Part shown: piece after piece, positions 1 to 11,129 of the stretch
Position numbering within the stretch: the stretch's first letter is position 1
Layout: each line of letters begins with the position of its first letter
Assembly: GCA_022702705.1 (NCBI GenBank)
Contig: CM040423.1
Span: 43,907,575 to 43,971,574 of the forward strand
Direction of reading: 5' to 3'
Origin: Papilionanthe hookeriana x Papilionanthe teres
Lineage: Eukaryota; Streptophyta; Magnoliopsida; Asparagales; Orchidaceae
DNA length: 64,000 nt
Notes under the pieces: generated by a model
Database searches by the model: none
Told to the model about the DNA's origin: nothing
The model's input: the letters and a program-made list of their open reading frames with translations, nothing else
Position numbers and translations under genes: made by a program

Positions 1-59
1 AATTGTTTTTATTCTTAGTTCATGCATTTTTAGGTTAAAGAAGAATTAAGGAAATGTAT

Positions 60-856
60 TTACTGTTCATTATGATGAACTCTTTTTAAGATGCAATCTA
101 GTTGAGTAGAAAGTCTACGGAATCTGAGAGAATTCAATGAATTACTTGTTATAACTAGTTAGATTGTTCGATATTAAGGACCTTATGCGGATGGAATAAA
201 TGCTGATTTTCTCACTAGTTGAGTATTATGCTATTTAAAGCTATGAACGCTTTTAGATATTTCAAGTCCATTGTTCAAAGTGATGTTGATATAGATGGGG
301 ATGTTATTAGTAGAATTCAAGTTGGTTAGTTGAGGTGGAGGAATGCTTAGGGCCTATTGTGTGATTAAAAAATACCGCTTAGGCTGAAAGGAAATTTTTT
401 TAGATGGTGGTGAGACCTGCAATGCTCTATGGCATAGAATGTTGGCCTTAAAAGAGAAGCATAAAACTAAATTCAGTGTTTCCAAGATGAGAATGCTTAT
501 GTGGATGAGTGGCTTTACACTTAGAGACAAAATGCGAAATGAATATATCCGTGATAGGGTTGGTGTAGCTCCATTGGCGGACAAAATTAGATAGAGTCGT
601 CTTAGATGGTTTGGTCACATTAAACGTCAACCATCCAATGATCCGGTTAGGAGAATAAATATTTTAGATTCAACTTATGTTAAGAAAGGCAGAGGTAGAC
701 CTAGAAAGACTAGGGCTTATTGTATAAAAATGATCTTAATTTATTAGAATTAATTGAAAATATGACATTCAATAGGACGCAATGGAGAAAAAGGATTCAT
801 GTAGCCAACCCCACATTAGTGGGATAAAGGCTTGTTGTTGTCGTTGTTGTTATTGT
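60..856 (+). mobile_element. Truncated RTE-type LINE 3' end (copy A)
   Basis: Translation in shifting frames matches the C-terminal end of plant RTE-clade reverse transcriptases: a DIDGDV-ISRIQVG stretch near 290-325, KMRMLMWMSGFT-like residues near 485-515, then RNEYIRDRVGVAPLADKI and GRPRKT. Several stops interrupt it. The 3' end has the conserved segment around 805-830 and a degenerate TTG tail (834-856), which is how plant RTE elements end. It is 5'-truncated, as usual for LINEs, and lies about 70 bp upstream of a dymeclin exon, so it landed in a dymeclin intron. Confidence 0.85.
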
Positions 857-927
857 GAGTATTATGCTACTGATGTTATTCTTGTTCGGTGGTCTAGTCT
901 CATAATTTCTTTCAATCCTTATTGCAG

Positions 928-3900
928 CAAATATAGTTTTACTTCCTTACTACACATTCAATATCCAGTCAGTTCAAGTGGTGAAGGCCCAAGGTACCCA
1001 ATAACCGTTATCACTCTAAATATTTTGCTCATTCTTGTTCATTATAGAACATATGTTCATTATATATTTTGGTGAACCTAATATCCCTTGATAAGATTTT
1101 GTTAAATTATCTCTTGCACCGCAAAAAATTAAATGCATGTTAATACTTTAACAAATAAAAGGCTGTTTAAGTTTTGTTGTATTAGCATTTCTGCTTTGGA
1201 AGGCAATTTAGCTGGATCTGAATTTTGTCAACATTTACTTATTCCTCTTAGTTATATGAATCTTTGGGTTTAAAGGATGGCTTTGTTTGAAAAATCAAGC
1301 TGTTGAAAGTATTAAAGAGCGTTGATCTTAGTAGTTGGTGATTTATTGACAGCTATCTGCCCATTTTGGAAACACTTTATAATGCTTCAAAGAGGACGCA
1401 CAATCAGATCTATATGCTATTAATTGTTCTTCTCATTCTAAGCCAGGACTCATCCTTCAATGCCAGCATTCATAAACTGGTATTACTTAGTTGATTTTCA
1501 ATGCTCACCCTTCCACTTATACTTCTATTAAATTTATCTGTACTTTTAGATACTTCCTAGTGTGGCATGGTATGAGGAATGCTTAGTGCATCATATATCT
1601 CTTGGATCTTTGATGGTTTTAGTTCTCATTAGAACTGTTAAGCATAATCTCTCCAAGCTAAGGGTAGTTTTTGCCACTCTTTTTGTTATTTGCTCATTTA
1701 CTCATTAATTTTGCAATAATTTTTTTATGAATTATATTATACATCAATTTTTCTCTTTTTATGAAACAACCCGCACTTAAAACTTCTAAACTCGAATTTG
1801 TTGGAACTAGAAACACATTTTCTTGGTATTTTCTTCTCTATAATTACTGTTTGTTTTATCAATGAGGCTTTTAGAATGCCATTATGAACAAAAGTAGTAC
1901 TGCTTTATTCCTGGAGCTTATTTCTATGTTTATTTAAATTGTTAACATGTAAGTTGTGACAATGGTTTTGTGATGTAATTTATACTGGAGCATGTTGTGA
2001 AAATTTTGATAGTCTTCTACTTTGTATCCATAGGCACTTATCATAGTATAAGATAGTTCATATTGATGCAGCTCTCGTAGCATGTAACTGAGTGTGTATG
2101 ATTTATAGCAAAAAGTTACTGTACTGACAATACATGTTAACCGTATTTTCATTTTTTTCTTGTGATCGTTTTATGTTTTAATAATATTTTGGATGATTAA
2201 AGGAGAGATTTTCCGGTTTGCAATTTTCTTTACTTTGTTTGTAAATGCAAAAACTCAATTTAATGTCATATATATGAATTCCTTGTACGATGAAGGTAAA
2301 GTTTAGGCGGTAAAGTTCAATGATCCAAATGATTGGTGGATATGACTGTAGGCTGGTAACATAACTTTTATTTATTATATGTTCAAATATTTAAAATTTA
2401 TGAATCTAAACACTTGTGGGGTTTTTCATATTTTGTAATTATCATTTTTTAAAATAGCACCTAAACACTTAATTTGTTAGGATTTAGTGCAGACAAATAT
2501 AAGGTAATCTCATTATAATCTTAATTCTCTCGATCAACCATTTATAGCTTCTCAGCTTCTTATTTACAATCATTTGTTGTTGTTATTCCCGTTTTCCATT
2601 GCATTTGGTGCAAATTTTAGTTTTCTGATTTCAATCAATTTCTGAACTGGGAATCGTAGGCAATGAACAGTGCTGACCCTAATTGGCACAAGAAGCAGAA
2701 CTATACCACACAAACATTAGAGAACACAATTTGTTCCATAAATGAATCATCACCATAGGCATTTTACTATTGAATTAATATTTAAAAAAAAAATGATTCA
2801 AATGATTCCAACTAAAGTAGCATCAATGCCCACAGTGGCAACTTACAAGAAGTTCTATTAAAATTTAATGTCTTCTATTCAATTTGAATTTATTTTTCAA
2901 AATTTTGTATTGTTTAATTGAAAAGGAAAATTTTTTATATTTATGGTTTTAAATTCTCAAGTGCTTGTCAGGATGCCTATCTTCGTACAAATTGTCCGGC
3001 CATATTGGCCAATATTGCACCTCATGCGCTTAGATTATTGTCACATGCATCCCGGAGGCTCATTAGCCTTTTTGACATGTTCGCACGAAAGTATGTGCTT
3101 TTTGTCATTTCTCTATTTCTTATGTCTTTGCTGGAAAATTTTACATTTTCCAATATGATTTCATATAGATTTTGTGATTTGTTGATGCAATGCTGCAGTG
3201 AAATTGTCTCGGAGGCTTTGATTTATTATAATATTCAAGGTACACAAAATTAGCTGACATGACGAATGATAAATGTTTCAATGTTTTTATTGGCCGATCC
3301 GGAGGAGGAATGATAGCTGAGGATATGATAATTTTTCCATATTCTGTAAAAAAATTTTGATCCATACAACAATCCTTTTCTGTCTGTACGTTTTAAATCT
3401 TATTATTCCTTATTGACTGGAATTTAAAATTAATTACAGTCAAGAGATCTTTATATTTACGCCGAAATTTTAAGAATTGTGCTGGAAATTTTGATGCCAT
3501 TCTCACGTATGCTTTGCCATAGAATCCAGAGTTATGTTCTTCGACAACAAGTATTTGCCTTTTGTGGTTTCTGTAAGGTGCTTAAATACTTGTTTTCATC
3601 AATTGCTTCTAACACATGTTGTGTATGCTATAATGCACAGATAGGAGGTGTTCAAACGTTCAAAAATCACCCAAAATTCGATGTGCTTGAAACAGTATGT
3701 TATATTTTTCTATATAAAGTTCTTGAATCTTAAAAAAAAAAAATTTACTGTTTCATATGAAGTTTTGCATTGTTTCATTTGTTAATTTTTTCAATTATTT
3801 TGATTGTAAGGTTCTGGATTTCCTTAACAGTCGCACGGGCCTGCAGCAAATGGATGGGAGTGGTCTGTGGGAAAAGTCCTTTTGTTCATCATCATAAATT

Positions 3901-3929
3901 GTCGTTCATGGCGTGGCGATGGGATGAAG
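928..3929 (+). pseudogene. Dymeclin pseudogene, copy A, exons upstream of the LTR insertion
   Basis: Dymeclin is a conserved Golgi-associated protein of eukaryotes. Exon-like blocks with family-like residues and plausible splice sites lie at 928-about 1,062 (SSSGEG, LNILLILVHYRTYV), 1,353-1,489 (LPILETLYNASKRT, LILSQDSSFNASIHKL), 1,550-1,663 (ISLGSLMVLVLIRTVKHN), 2,972-3,090 (DAYLRTNCPAILANIAPHA, SRRLISLFDM), about 3,244-3,280 (KLADMTNDK), 3,440-3,550 (EILRIVLEIL), 3,641-3,694 (FKNHPKFDVLETV) and 3,811-3,929 (VLDFLNSR, then NCRSWRGDGMK). Frameshifts occur within 928-1,062, 3,440-3,550 and 3,811-3,929. Exons between 1,062 and 1,353 are deleted relative to copy B. Identification is from memory of the family; some frameshifts may be sequencing error. 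Confidence 0.8.
1664..2971 (+). other. Dymeclin intron, no gene seen
   Basis: This AT-rich 1.3-kb stretch lies between two dymeclin exons, and its counterpart in copy B is 49,638-50,968. The short ORFs here (for example minus strand 1,934-2,152) recur in B but have no recognisable motif. No transposon ends were identified. Copy B carries a small insertion near 49,711-49,730 that copy A lacks. Confidence 0.6.
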
Positions 3930-4417
3930 GTATATGTAAGCTCCAGGGCATTATTTCAATTTGATCTTCTTTGCCTTCTAAAGGCACATATTTGTTTTAC
4001 TATAATATTATCTAATTTGGTACTGAAACTTTTAACAGATTTTTACTCAACTGATTCTTGTTTGATTCATCAAGTTAACGACCATAAAAAATAACAAAAG
4101 AAAAGAAAAACAAAACAAAAGCAACAACACAAAAACTTTTTAGCCTGACTAATGAATTGAACACAATTTGTGCTCGGCTTGATTACAACTCCATTCCACA
4201 TCTATTCCCTCTATAAGCTTTTTTGAGACTTGCTTCATTTCTTCTTTCAAATGAAACTTTCTATAGTTTTTAAGGCCACTGCCATTATCAATTTATCTAT
4301 GGCACTGTGCTGTAGAAAAAATTAAGTAAAAATAGAATTTTAGGAAATTTACGTACATACCACTTAATTCTTGTGTATTTACGTATGAAACACCTGAACT
4401 TTCAAATTTACAGTTAT

Positions 4418-4422
4418 AATAC
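4418..4422. repeat. Target site duplication AATAC, left
   Basis: AATAC immediately precedes the TG of the 5' LTR. It is repeated at 23,101-23,105 directly after the CA of the 3' LTR. Copy B has a single AATAC at 52,413-52,417 in otherwise identical flanking sequence, confirming these are the exact insertion ends. Confidence 0.95.
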
Positions 4423-5179
4423 TGTTGACCTCATTTTTAGTGAGGTCTTAGCTTTCTTCACGTTAGACCCTAGGATCTAGCTTTAGGAATTCCTTACCGA
4501 CCATCCTAGCGGATTAGTCATGGAGCCACCTCCCATAGAGCTCGAACCATTTCTATACCCATTTTTGTAAGACCATCGCATGAGTAGTCCCAAGCACTCG
4601 ACTCTTTGTTGCGAAAGTTGAGGACTAACATGTAGAGGGCTCGAAAATGAGTTCACATAGGAGCGAGACGACGCTTAGGTGAACCGCTTCGTGACTCGAA
4701 TTCGCGCACACGGCAATTTGACACTTTCTTGGCTCGACCGTCGTCGAACTTTTCCGGACGATCCCGGATGACGAAACGGACCACACGGATGCGTCCAGAA
4801 CGTCGAATTTAGCTAGGAAAGACACCCATATTATTATGGTTCCGCACGCGAGCCGTTAGCACGAAAATCGATGCATATTAAATTTAATTAAAGGATGTGA
4901 GTTTAGGCTTCACCCGATTCAATTCGGGCTAAACATAGCCCAATTAGGTCGGGTTGGGCTGACAATTTAATTTGTAATTTAAAATTTCAAATTTCAAATT
5001 TCAAATTACCCCACTTAAATTCTCCTTAATTAAATTTAATAGTCATTATTATATTCTAATTAAGTCGGCTGCTCGTTTGGAAACCATTCAATTCCCCGCC
5101 AATGCTTCGCTTAACGGCAATTTCAGGATTTATGGGATACAAATCCCGCTGACTCCTTTCCGCCAGGGGGGATTGGAAC

Positions 5180-5990
5180 TCTCGGCCTTCATCTTCCTCT
5201 CCCGTTCCTCTCACCCGCGAGCTCTCGATCGATCGCCCCGTCTTCCTCACGCACGCCCGTCTCCCTGCACCGAGTCACCTCCCTCGCTTCGCTCCTCGCG
5301 CGATCGAAGCCCCTCTCGCCTTCTTCCTCGCGCACGAGACCGAAGGTCACCCGCTCGGTTCGCTCGACCCGCTCTCCTCCGAAGCCACCGCAACTCTTCT
5401 TTCGGCCGAACGACGACTCCTCTTCCGATCCGTAGCCGCTCGACGGATGCTTTTCGGCTCCTCCCACTCGCCCCTGCTCCTCTCCCCATTCGACCCTCGC
5501 CTCCTCTCTGCACCGCAGACAGAAAGTCCACCTGCTTGCCTTCTCCCCTGCACTGAGCCGCTCGCCCTAGCCTGCTTCTCCTTCCCTGCGCACGACTTCC
5601 TCGCTCGATCCCGAACCGGAAACCTCCACCGCTCGACCTCGTCTTCCCTCCCTCGACCGAAGACGAAGACGAAAACCGAGGCCCTCGCCTCCTCTGCTCG
5701 ATCCCGCAGACCTTCGACCTGCTCGCCTCTCTTCGTCGACCGACCCGCACGCCTCACCTCTGCCGCTCGCGACTCTCCCGTTCCTCTGCACCGAAATCTA
5801 CTCCTCCCACCGCACCTAAAACCGCTCACTGTTTCCTCTCCCCCACTCGCCTCCTCTCTTCCTCGCTCGACAAAATCCCGCCTCCAGACTTCCTCATTCG
5901 CTTGATCGAAGCCGCGAAGCCACCTCTCCCTCACGAACGGACGTCGGCCGGCTTCCTTGCCGACAAACTCCTCTCTCGGCATTCCGGGTG
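5180..5990. other. Pyrimidine-rich, GC-rich block inside 5' LTR
   Basis: The plus strand is dominated by C and T in short CTC, TCG and CCT runs, unlike the AT-rich surroundings. It opens long ORFs on both strands, Ser/Pro/Arg-rich on plus and Arg/Glu/Gly-rich on minus, with no recognisable domain, so I read them as composition artefacts. Its position after an AT-rich stretch with a TATATT-like motif near 5,050 would suit a transcribed leader, which is inference. The 3' LTR carries the same block at 18,450-19,270. Confidence 0.6.
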
Positions 5991-6875
5991 AAAGAAAACC
6001 CTTGCGGTTCACGCAAAAGGCAATGCTTAATTTTATTATTATTGTTATTATGCTGCTCTTTTGCTTCTAATTTTACTTGTTGATCCCATGTGGATGAAGT
6101 GTCTTAACTCATAATTCTTTATGTTTCCTTGTTGATAGAAAGAAAGTATAGAGCGAGTCTTGTTGTTTGTTTGTTGGAACGTTTACATATTTACCACTCA
6201 ATTGCCTCATGTTTATGTACCTAACACCTAAACTTTATTTTATCTTTTATGTTGATACTACTCGATATTCCAACTGTTTTTTGAAGCGATTTGGGACTGC
6301 ATTGGCTCTATACTTTCACTGTTTTGGGACACTATAAATCATTGTTTTTTTTTGCAATGTTTTGGGGATTTTTAAATTATCATTTTAAGATTGCTGTGAA
6401 GATGCCTCCTGTACTATTTGGAGGCCTCAAATGTTGTGTAGAGTTGCAAATTACTCTTTGGGGCTTTTAAAAAAATATTGTTTTGGAGCTTTAAATGTGC
6501 TGTTTGTGAGTCCTTAAATATCGCTGTTTTTTGAGTAAATTAATCACTGTTTTGAGATGTTTTTATTAGTCGATTTTGAGCTAATTTGAAGTGCTTACGT
6601 TGGTTGATTTAGAACGACTCAATCAAAAGCTTAAAATTGTTATTTGGAGGGTTTTAAAGTGATTGTTAGGGGTTTAGAATTGTTGTTTGGGATCCGTTAA
6701 TTGATGTAGGTGCTTGTTTGAGTGCTGTTCGGGGTTTATAATTGCTGTGAGGGCTGTCAGGGCTGTTTAAATGCTTGTTTGGAGTATTTGGAAGGCTGTA
6801 GGAGAGTTGGGAAAAGCTTAGAATCGCTGTCCGGAATATGTGGAAGCCTTGGGAGTCTTGTTGGAGGTTTAGAAA

Positions 6876-7110
6876 TGCTTGTAGGAAGCAGTTTGAGCCT
6901 TAGAAGTTGCTTGTCCAGTGTTTGGAAAGCTGTTGTGGGTGCTTGAAAAGTGGTGTTTGGAAGAGCTAAAGTGTTGTTTGGATCATTTAGGTCTTGTAGG
7001 AAGCAGTTTGAGCCTTAGAAGTTGCTTGTCAAGTGTTTGGAAAGCTGTTGTGGGTCTTGAAAAGTGGTGTTTGGAAGAGCTAAAGTGTTGTTTGGATCAT
7101 TTAGGTGCTT
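6876..7110 (+). repeat. 117-bp tandem duplication within 5' LTR
   Basis: Two adjacent copies begin with GTAGGAAGCAGTTTGAGCC and end with a GGATCATTTAGGT segment. The same pair is at about 20,164-20,390 in the 3' LTR, so the duplication existed before this insertion. The surrounding 6,600-7,290 is a degenerate mosaic of GCTGTTTGG-like words. Confidence 0.75.
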
Positions 7111-7496
7111 GTAGGAAGTGAATAGGTGTTGAAAAGTGCTTGTTTGGAAGAGCTAAAGTGTTGTTCGGAAGTTTGGGATAGTTGTTGGAAATCTAAAAAA
7201 AAAAATAGTAAGGGTCTTTGTTCGGAAGTTCATAACCGTTGTTTGGAGTTTGTTAGTTGCTGCCCGAGTCGTTGGAAGCCTTAAAATTGTGATTTAGGCC
7301 CGGTTCACTTGCATTTTCCTCTCTTTTGGCTTTTGCTTGTGTTGGAAGTGAGCCGACCTTCTTTGTTTTCTTCGTTTTTTTTATTGTTGTTTAAAACGGT
7401 TAAGTCACAACACGGGGAATTTCCGATTTAATTGGGAAACACTTAGGGGATATTTGAGGTTTAGTTAGAAAACACTTAAGTGAGTGTAGAACACCT

Positions 7497-7765
7497 TAAA
7501 TCACTCCAAGCACAAGTCGCGACGTAGAGCTTCCTAGACCTCAGGAGCACACGCCTAGGTGAGAGCCACACACCTAAATCACGGCATAGAGCTTCACTAT
7601 ACCGTAGGAGCACGCCCAGGTGAGGAGTCGCACACCAAATCACGACGTAGAACCACATACGCCAGGAGCACGCGCCTAGGTGAGAGCCACCTACCTAATT
7701 CACAACATGAGACTTCTTAGACGCCTAGGAGCACACCCTAGGCGAGAGCGCGTCTACCTAAACTT
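7497..7765 (+). repeat. About 62-bp tandem units within LTR
   Basis: Around four imperfect units each contain an AATCAC start, a GGAGCAC core and AGGTGAGAGC-like residues. The 3' LTR has the matching block at about 20,770-21,035. Unit sequences differ between the two LTRs mostly by one-base changes at CAG/CTG/CGC-like places. Confidence 0.7.
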
Positions 7766-8265
7766 CGAATGCATAGTGAGCTCAGGCACCTTACCCTAAT
7801 TCACAAGCCATTCGAGACACTGAGACCGAGAGAATGCACGAGGCTTGGTTCACCCTTCCTTAATTAAATCGAATAATGGAATTCACGAAATGACTTAACC
7901 GATATTGAAACCCGATGCACTGGGATTTGAGTTTGAACATTACGCTCGAATCCTCACCGCGATCGGGGACATTTGTTTTGCCGCATATGGATCATCGGAC
8001 CGGGTGTGAGTCCGAGGTCCAGGTGGCGAGGGCGATGATAATAATCGCTTATGTGTGCTTATACGAGGGATACGAGAGATTCGAGGGATGATTAGAATAG
8101 TATCTCTTACCTCGAGGACCTTGATAAGGGAGAGAAAATGACCGATGATACTATTCGCCGACTTTTGGTGAGATTGTTTCCCCCGACGATCTTAGGTCGT
8201 TAGTAGTCCTAGCACGATTAGAGTGACTAGCCTGTGGACTCTATTATTTTTACAAAATATTAAAA

Positions 8266-8291
8266 AATAAATAAATAAATAAATAAATAAA
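8266..8291. repeat. AAATA simple repeat in LTR
   Basis: Six or so AAATA units. The same tract is at 21,544-21,570 in the 3' LTR. Confidence 0.85.
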
Positions 8292-9830
8292 ACAAAAATT
8301 TCTTTTGCTTGTTAAAAGAACTACGCATAAAACTTAAACGAACTTTTGCATGAAAATCGAAAATTTTTCTTATAAAATATATAAAGGTCATGGTTAGTCA
8401 GCTTGGATTGGGTTAAGGACTACACTCCTTAGATCGTCGGGTCGGTAACTCTTATTCGAGTCGGATAGCATACTGATCCAGCTCGAGCCTCCACGCTTTT
8501 CCGATGTCTTATACTCGATCTTGATCTTGCATACGTATTATAAGTTTTGCTTGTGATTTCTACGAGTCGTTTTCTTTCTCTTTTGTGCTGGGTTTTCTCC
8601 TTTTACTTAATATGCCTGTAAGATCATTTAGATTTCCTGCAAATGATATCATGCTTGCAATACAAATCATACGACGGTAGCAGATGCCCAGGTACACATT
8701 TACATTTTAAGTATCTGTGATTTCGTTTGTCCTACTTTCTTTGCACTTTCTTTCCAAGCACTTTTATTTGCAGTGATTTACTTTATTTCGTATGCAAGCG
8801 AAAACAACAACGAAACACGAAACATTGGGACACACTTGACAAAGCTGTATGAAGCCTAGACCTTAGGATTACTTCATGACAAGAAGCTTGGAGCGCGACT
8901 CCGTGGGCAGCACAACGAGGAGCTGGGATCGAGAAGCGAGAGGATCTTCGACAACGAAAACTCTTCCAGTTTAAATAACAACACATAGGACTTCGAGGTA
9001 GTTCGCCGCGCGGCGTAAACCCCAGCTCTCCTCTTTGAGGCTTACGTAGTAACCATGTTGCGCAGCGTAAGTCCTAACTCACTTTAGGTTCTGAGGTTGT
9101 CGTACGATACGACGTAAACCCTCCTATCTGTGCGGGCTATATGCATAATTGGGTATTATGCAAGTGTAAGTCCCAAATAATAAAATTGACGAGATTAAAC
9201 GTTTAATTAACGTCGTCTCAAAACGCAGCCGCACGGTAGGATAGTTGGGAAGTCATTGGGGTTCGCGCTCGGATCCGTGACATCCCCTACCTTTCTTTCG
9301 CTTTGGACTCCTGGAAATAAGCGTTACCATTTGAGCGCTCACACTTGCTTTTCACGTCCTGCGTGAAAACCTAAACCCTGAATTCTTGAAGACGGAACCA
9401 CCGATCATTATCGAGAGTTTTCTCGAAGTGACCGCAGGTCATTTAAGATGTAATTAGCTATGAGAGCTGCACTACATAGGGAAGCTTGGAACACGGGTAA
9501 AATAAACCTCCTACAGTGCTTACTATTAGGTAGGGGAAGCTGTCGGTCGCGCGTAAAGGTTCGCGAGATCGAACGGATGTCACGAGTCGCTTTAGTTCGT
9601 ATGATTGGGTCTACCGTCGCAAGATACATTACTCTTTCGAGAAGGTGTATCATTTGTGACATCGAGCACGATTATACGAATTGCTGGACGAATGAGATCA
9701 GGGCGCTCTCATTTTTGAACTTAAAATACTTTATTTTCAACTACTTTCAAAATCATATACGCTTGTTATATTAAACTAAATCACTAAGATTTTTAAATTC
9801 TTTGAAGAGCAAAAAATGTTGGCCGAGCAA

Positions 9831-9851
9831 ATTCGGCGACTCCGTTGAGGA
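9831..9851 (+). promoter_or_regulatory. Candidate primer-binding site
   Basis: Immediately downstream of the 5' LTR the sequence reads TTCGGCGACTCCGTTGAGG. Its GGCGACTCC core resembles the tRNA-Arg-type primer-binding sites I associate with Tat/Ogre elements rather than the initiator-Met type. One base differs from the expected TGG start. The assignment needs alignment to plant tRNA 3' ends. Confidence 0.5.
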
Positions 9852-11120
9852 CTAGTTCCTCTCTCCATTTTGATCGGGAGGTTTTGTCTTCATACATCGG
9901 CGGTGTGCGCATGTCCTCGTGGGCGGAGCGTTGTTCTTACGTTGACATCTTGTGCTCATTTCTTCCTTGAGCCGGTATAGTCGGCTCTTTTTGGATTACG
10001 GAGCCATCGTTTAATCACCATTAAACGAGTGGTTCGAGAATCCTTAGGGTTTAGTGGGGTGGACCCACGATAGGTGTGGTAGGTTAGGAGCGGTTTATCG
10101 AAACGAGTTCGATGCGATGTTAAACTCCTTCCGATCTCGGACCGGGTCCTACATTTCATTCCTCTTTGAGTTTGACTTGTTATGAACAAGTTAAATTGAA
10201 ATTTCTCTCTCACAATCCTCCATTTAAGCTCCAACCAAAACACAAAAATTTGAGATAAAATTCACATGAATAAATTCACGGACTACCGAGTTCGTAAGAC
10301 GAGTATGTTTACTTGAGTACTCCATCGTGAAATAAAATTAAAAAAAAAAAAACATGGGACATCAGCGGCACTTTTGGAAATTCTTGAATGACGGGAGCGA
10401 TGTCTTCACCAAAGTTGATCTTTCTTTCGCCACGGAATGGAGTTTGTTATTAGCGAAGCGAAGTTGCTGACTTGGCGGTCATAAAGTTTGGACGAGGATT
10501 TGAAGATATTGAAGCCGAGTTTGGGGATGTCGCCGTCGCGGTAAGGAAATGCGAAGCGAGATAAGTCCGTCGAGCTCGTTGTGGAATTCGACACTGAAAT
10601 CTGCTAAGGAATTCCCACGCTCGAAGAGGGTGTTGATGGAAAAGAACCCTACCATTCTTTGTAAAGTCTGCCATTATAAATGTTGGGATCGCTCCGAGAC
10701 ATTTTTCCTTCTACCACCGGATTCACCACTACTTGCACTAGTTGCTCCGCTAAACAAAGGGAAGGAGATCCTATATGAAGAAGTGTCGATCGATGCTTTT
10801 GCCCACCGTCTTCCGTATTCGAGATGGGTCCGATTCGAAGTACGTGCGGCGGCTAAGACACATAAAAAGAGGCACGACGAGGAAGATTCGAAGGTCGAGA
10901 AGGTGAAAGCCGCGGGCGGCTACTATTAACACCGTCCTCCGACCTGGATGAGGCGAGGATTACGTGAGGCCTCACCTCTACTCGGGGGAGTAAGTTTCAC
11001 CGGTTGCTGCTACCTACGGAGAGGATGGAGTACATAAGGTTGCCACGACGTTACCACCACCATCTCTCCATAATGGTCCGAAGTCGATGATGACATTCCG
11101 AGAGCAATCGATACGATGAC
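9852..11120 (+). other. Leader and unassigned 5' part of retrotransposon interior
   Basis: No recognised domain. A 126-codon frame at 10,549-10,929 ends in a Lys/Glu-rich tail (KTHKKRHDEEDSKVEKVK), which might be a remnant of the extra ORF or N-terminal gag seen in some long gypsy elements. Frames are broken both sides. Base composition is richer in GC than the flanking host DNA. Confidence 0.35.
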
Positions 11121-11129
11121 GGGAGTTGA

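Larger units (their letters stand above)
4423..9829 (+). repeat. 5' LTR of the large retrotransposon
   Basis: It aligns end to end with 17,713-23,100. It contains, in order: a short AAATTTC repeat near 4,979-5,007, a strongly pyrimidine-biased block (5,180-5,990), a GCTG/GTTTGG-rich block with a 117-bp tandem duplication (6,876-7,110), about four 62-bp tandem units (7,497-7,765), and an AAATA run (8,266-8,291). The end reads CCGAGCA against CCGACA in the 3' LTR. Apart from differences at CAG/CTG-like sites the two LTRs are nearly identical, suggesting a recent insertion. Confidence 0.93.

Noticed and set aside
5077..6012. Long Ser/Pro/Arg-rich and Arg/Glu/Gly-rich ORFs on both strands (again at 18,455-19,113)
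   Set aside because: They overlap on both strands in a composition-biased LTR block, have no domain, and shift frame between the two LTRs.
9240..9300. Possible tRNA T-arm (GGTTCGCGCTCGGATCC)
   Set aside because: No acceptor stem, D-arm or anticodon arm fits around it, and the 3' LTR copy differs at the key bases.
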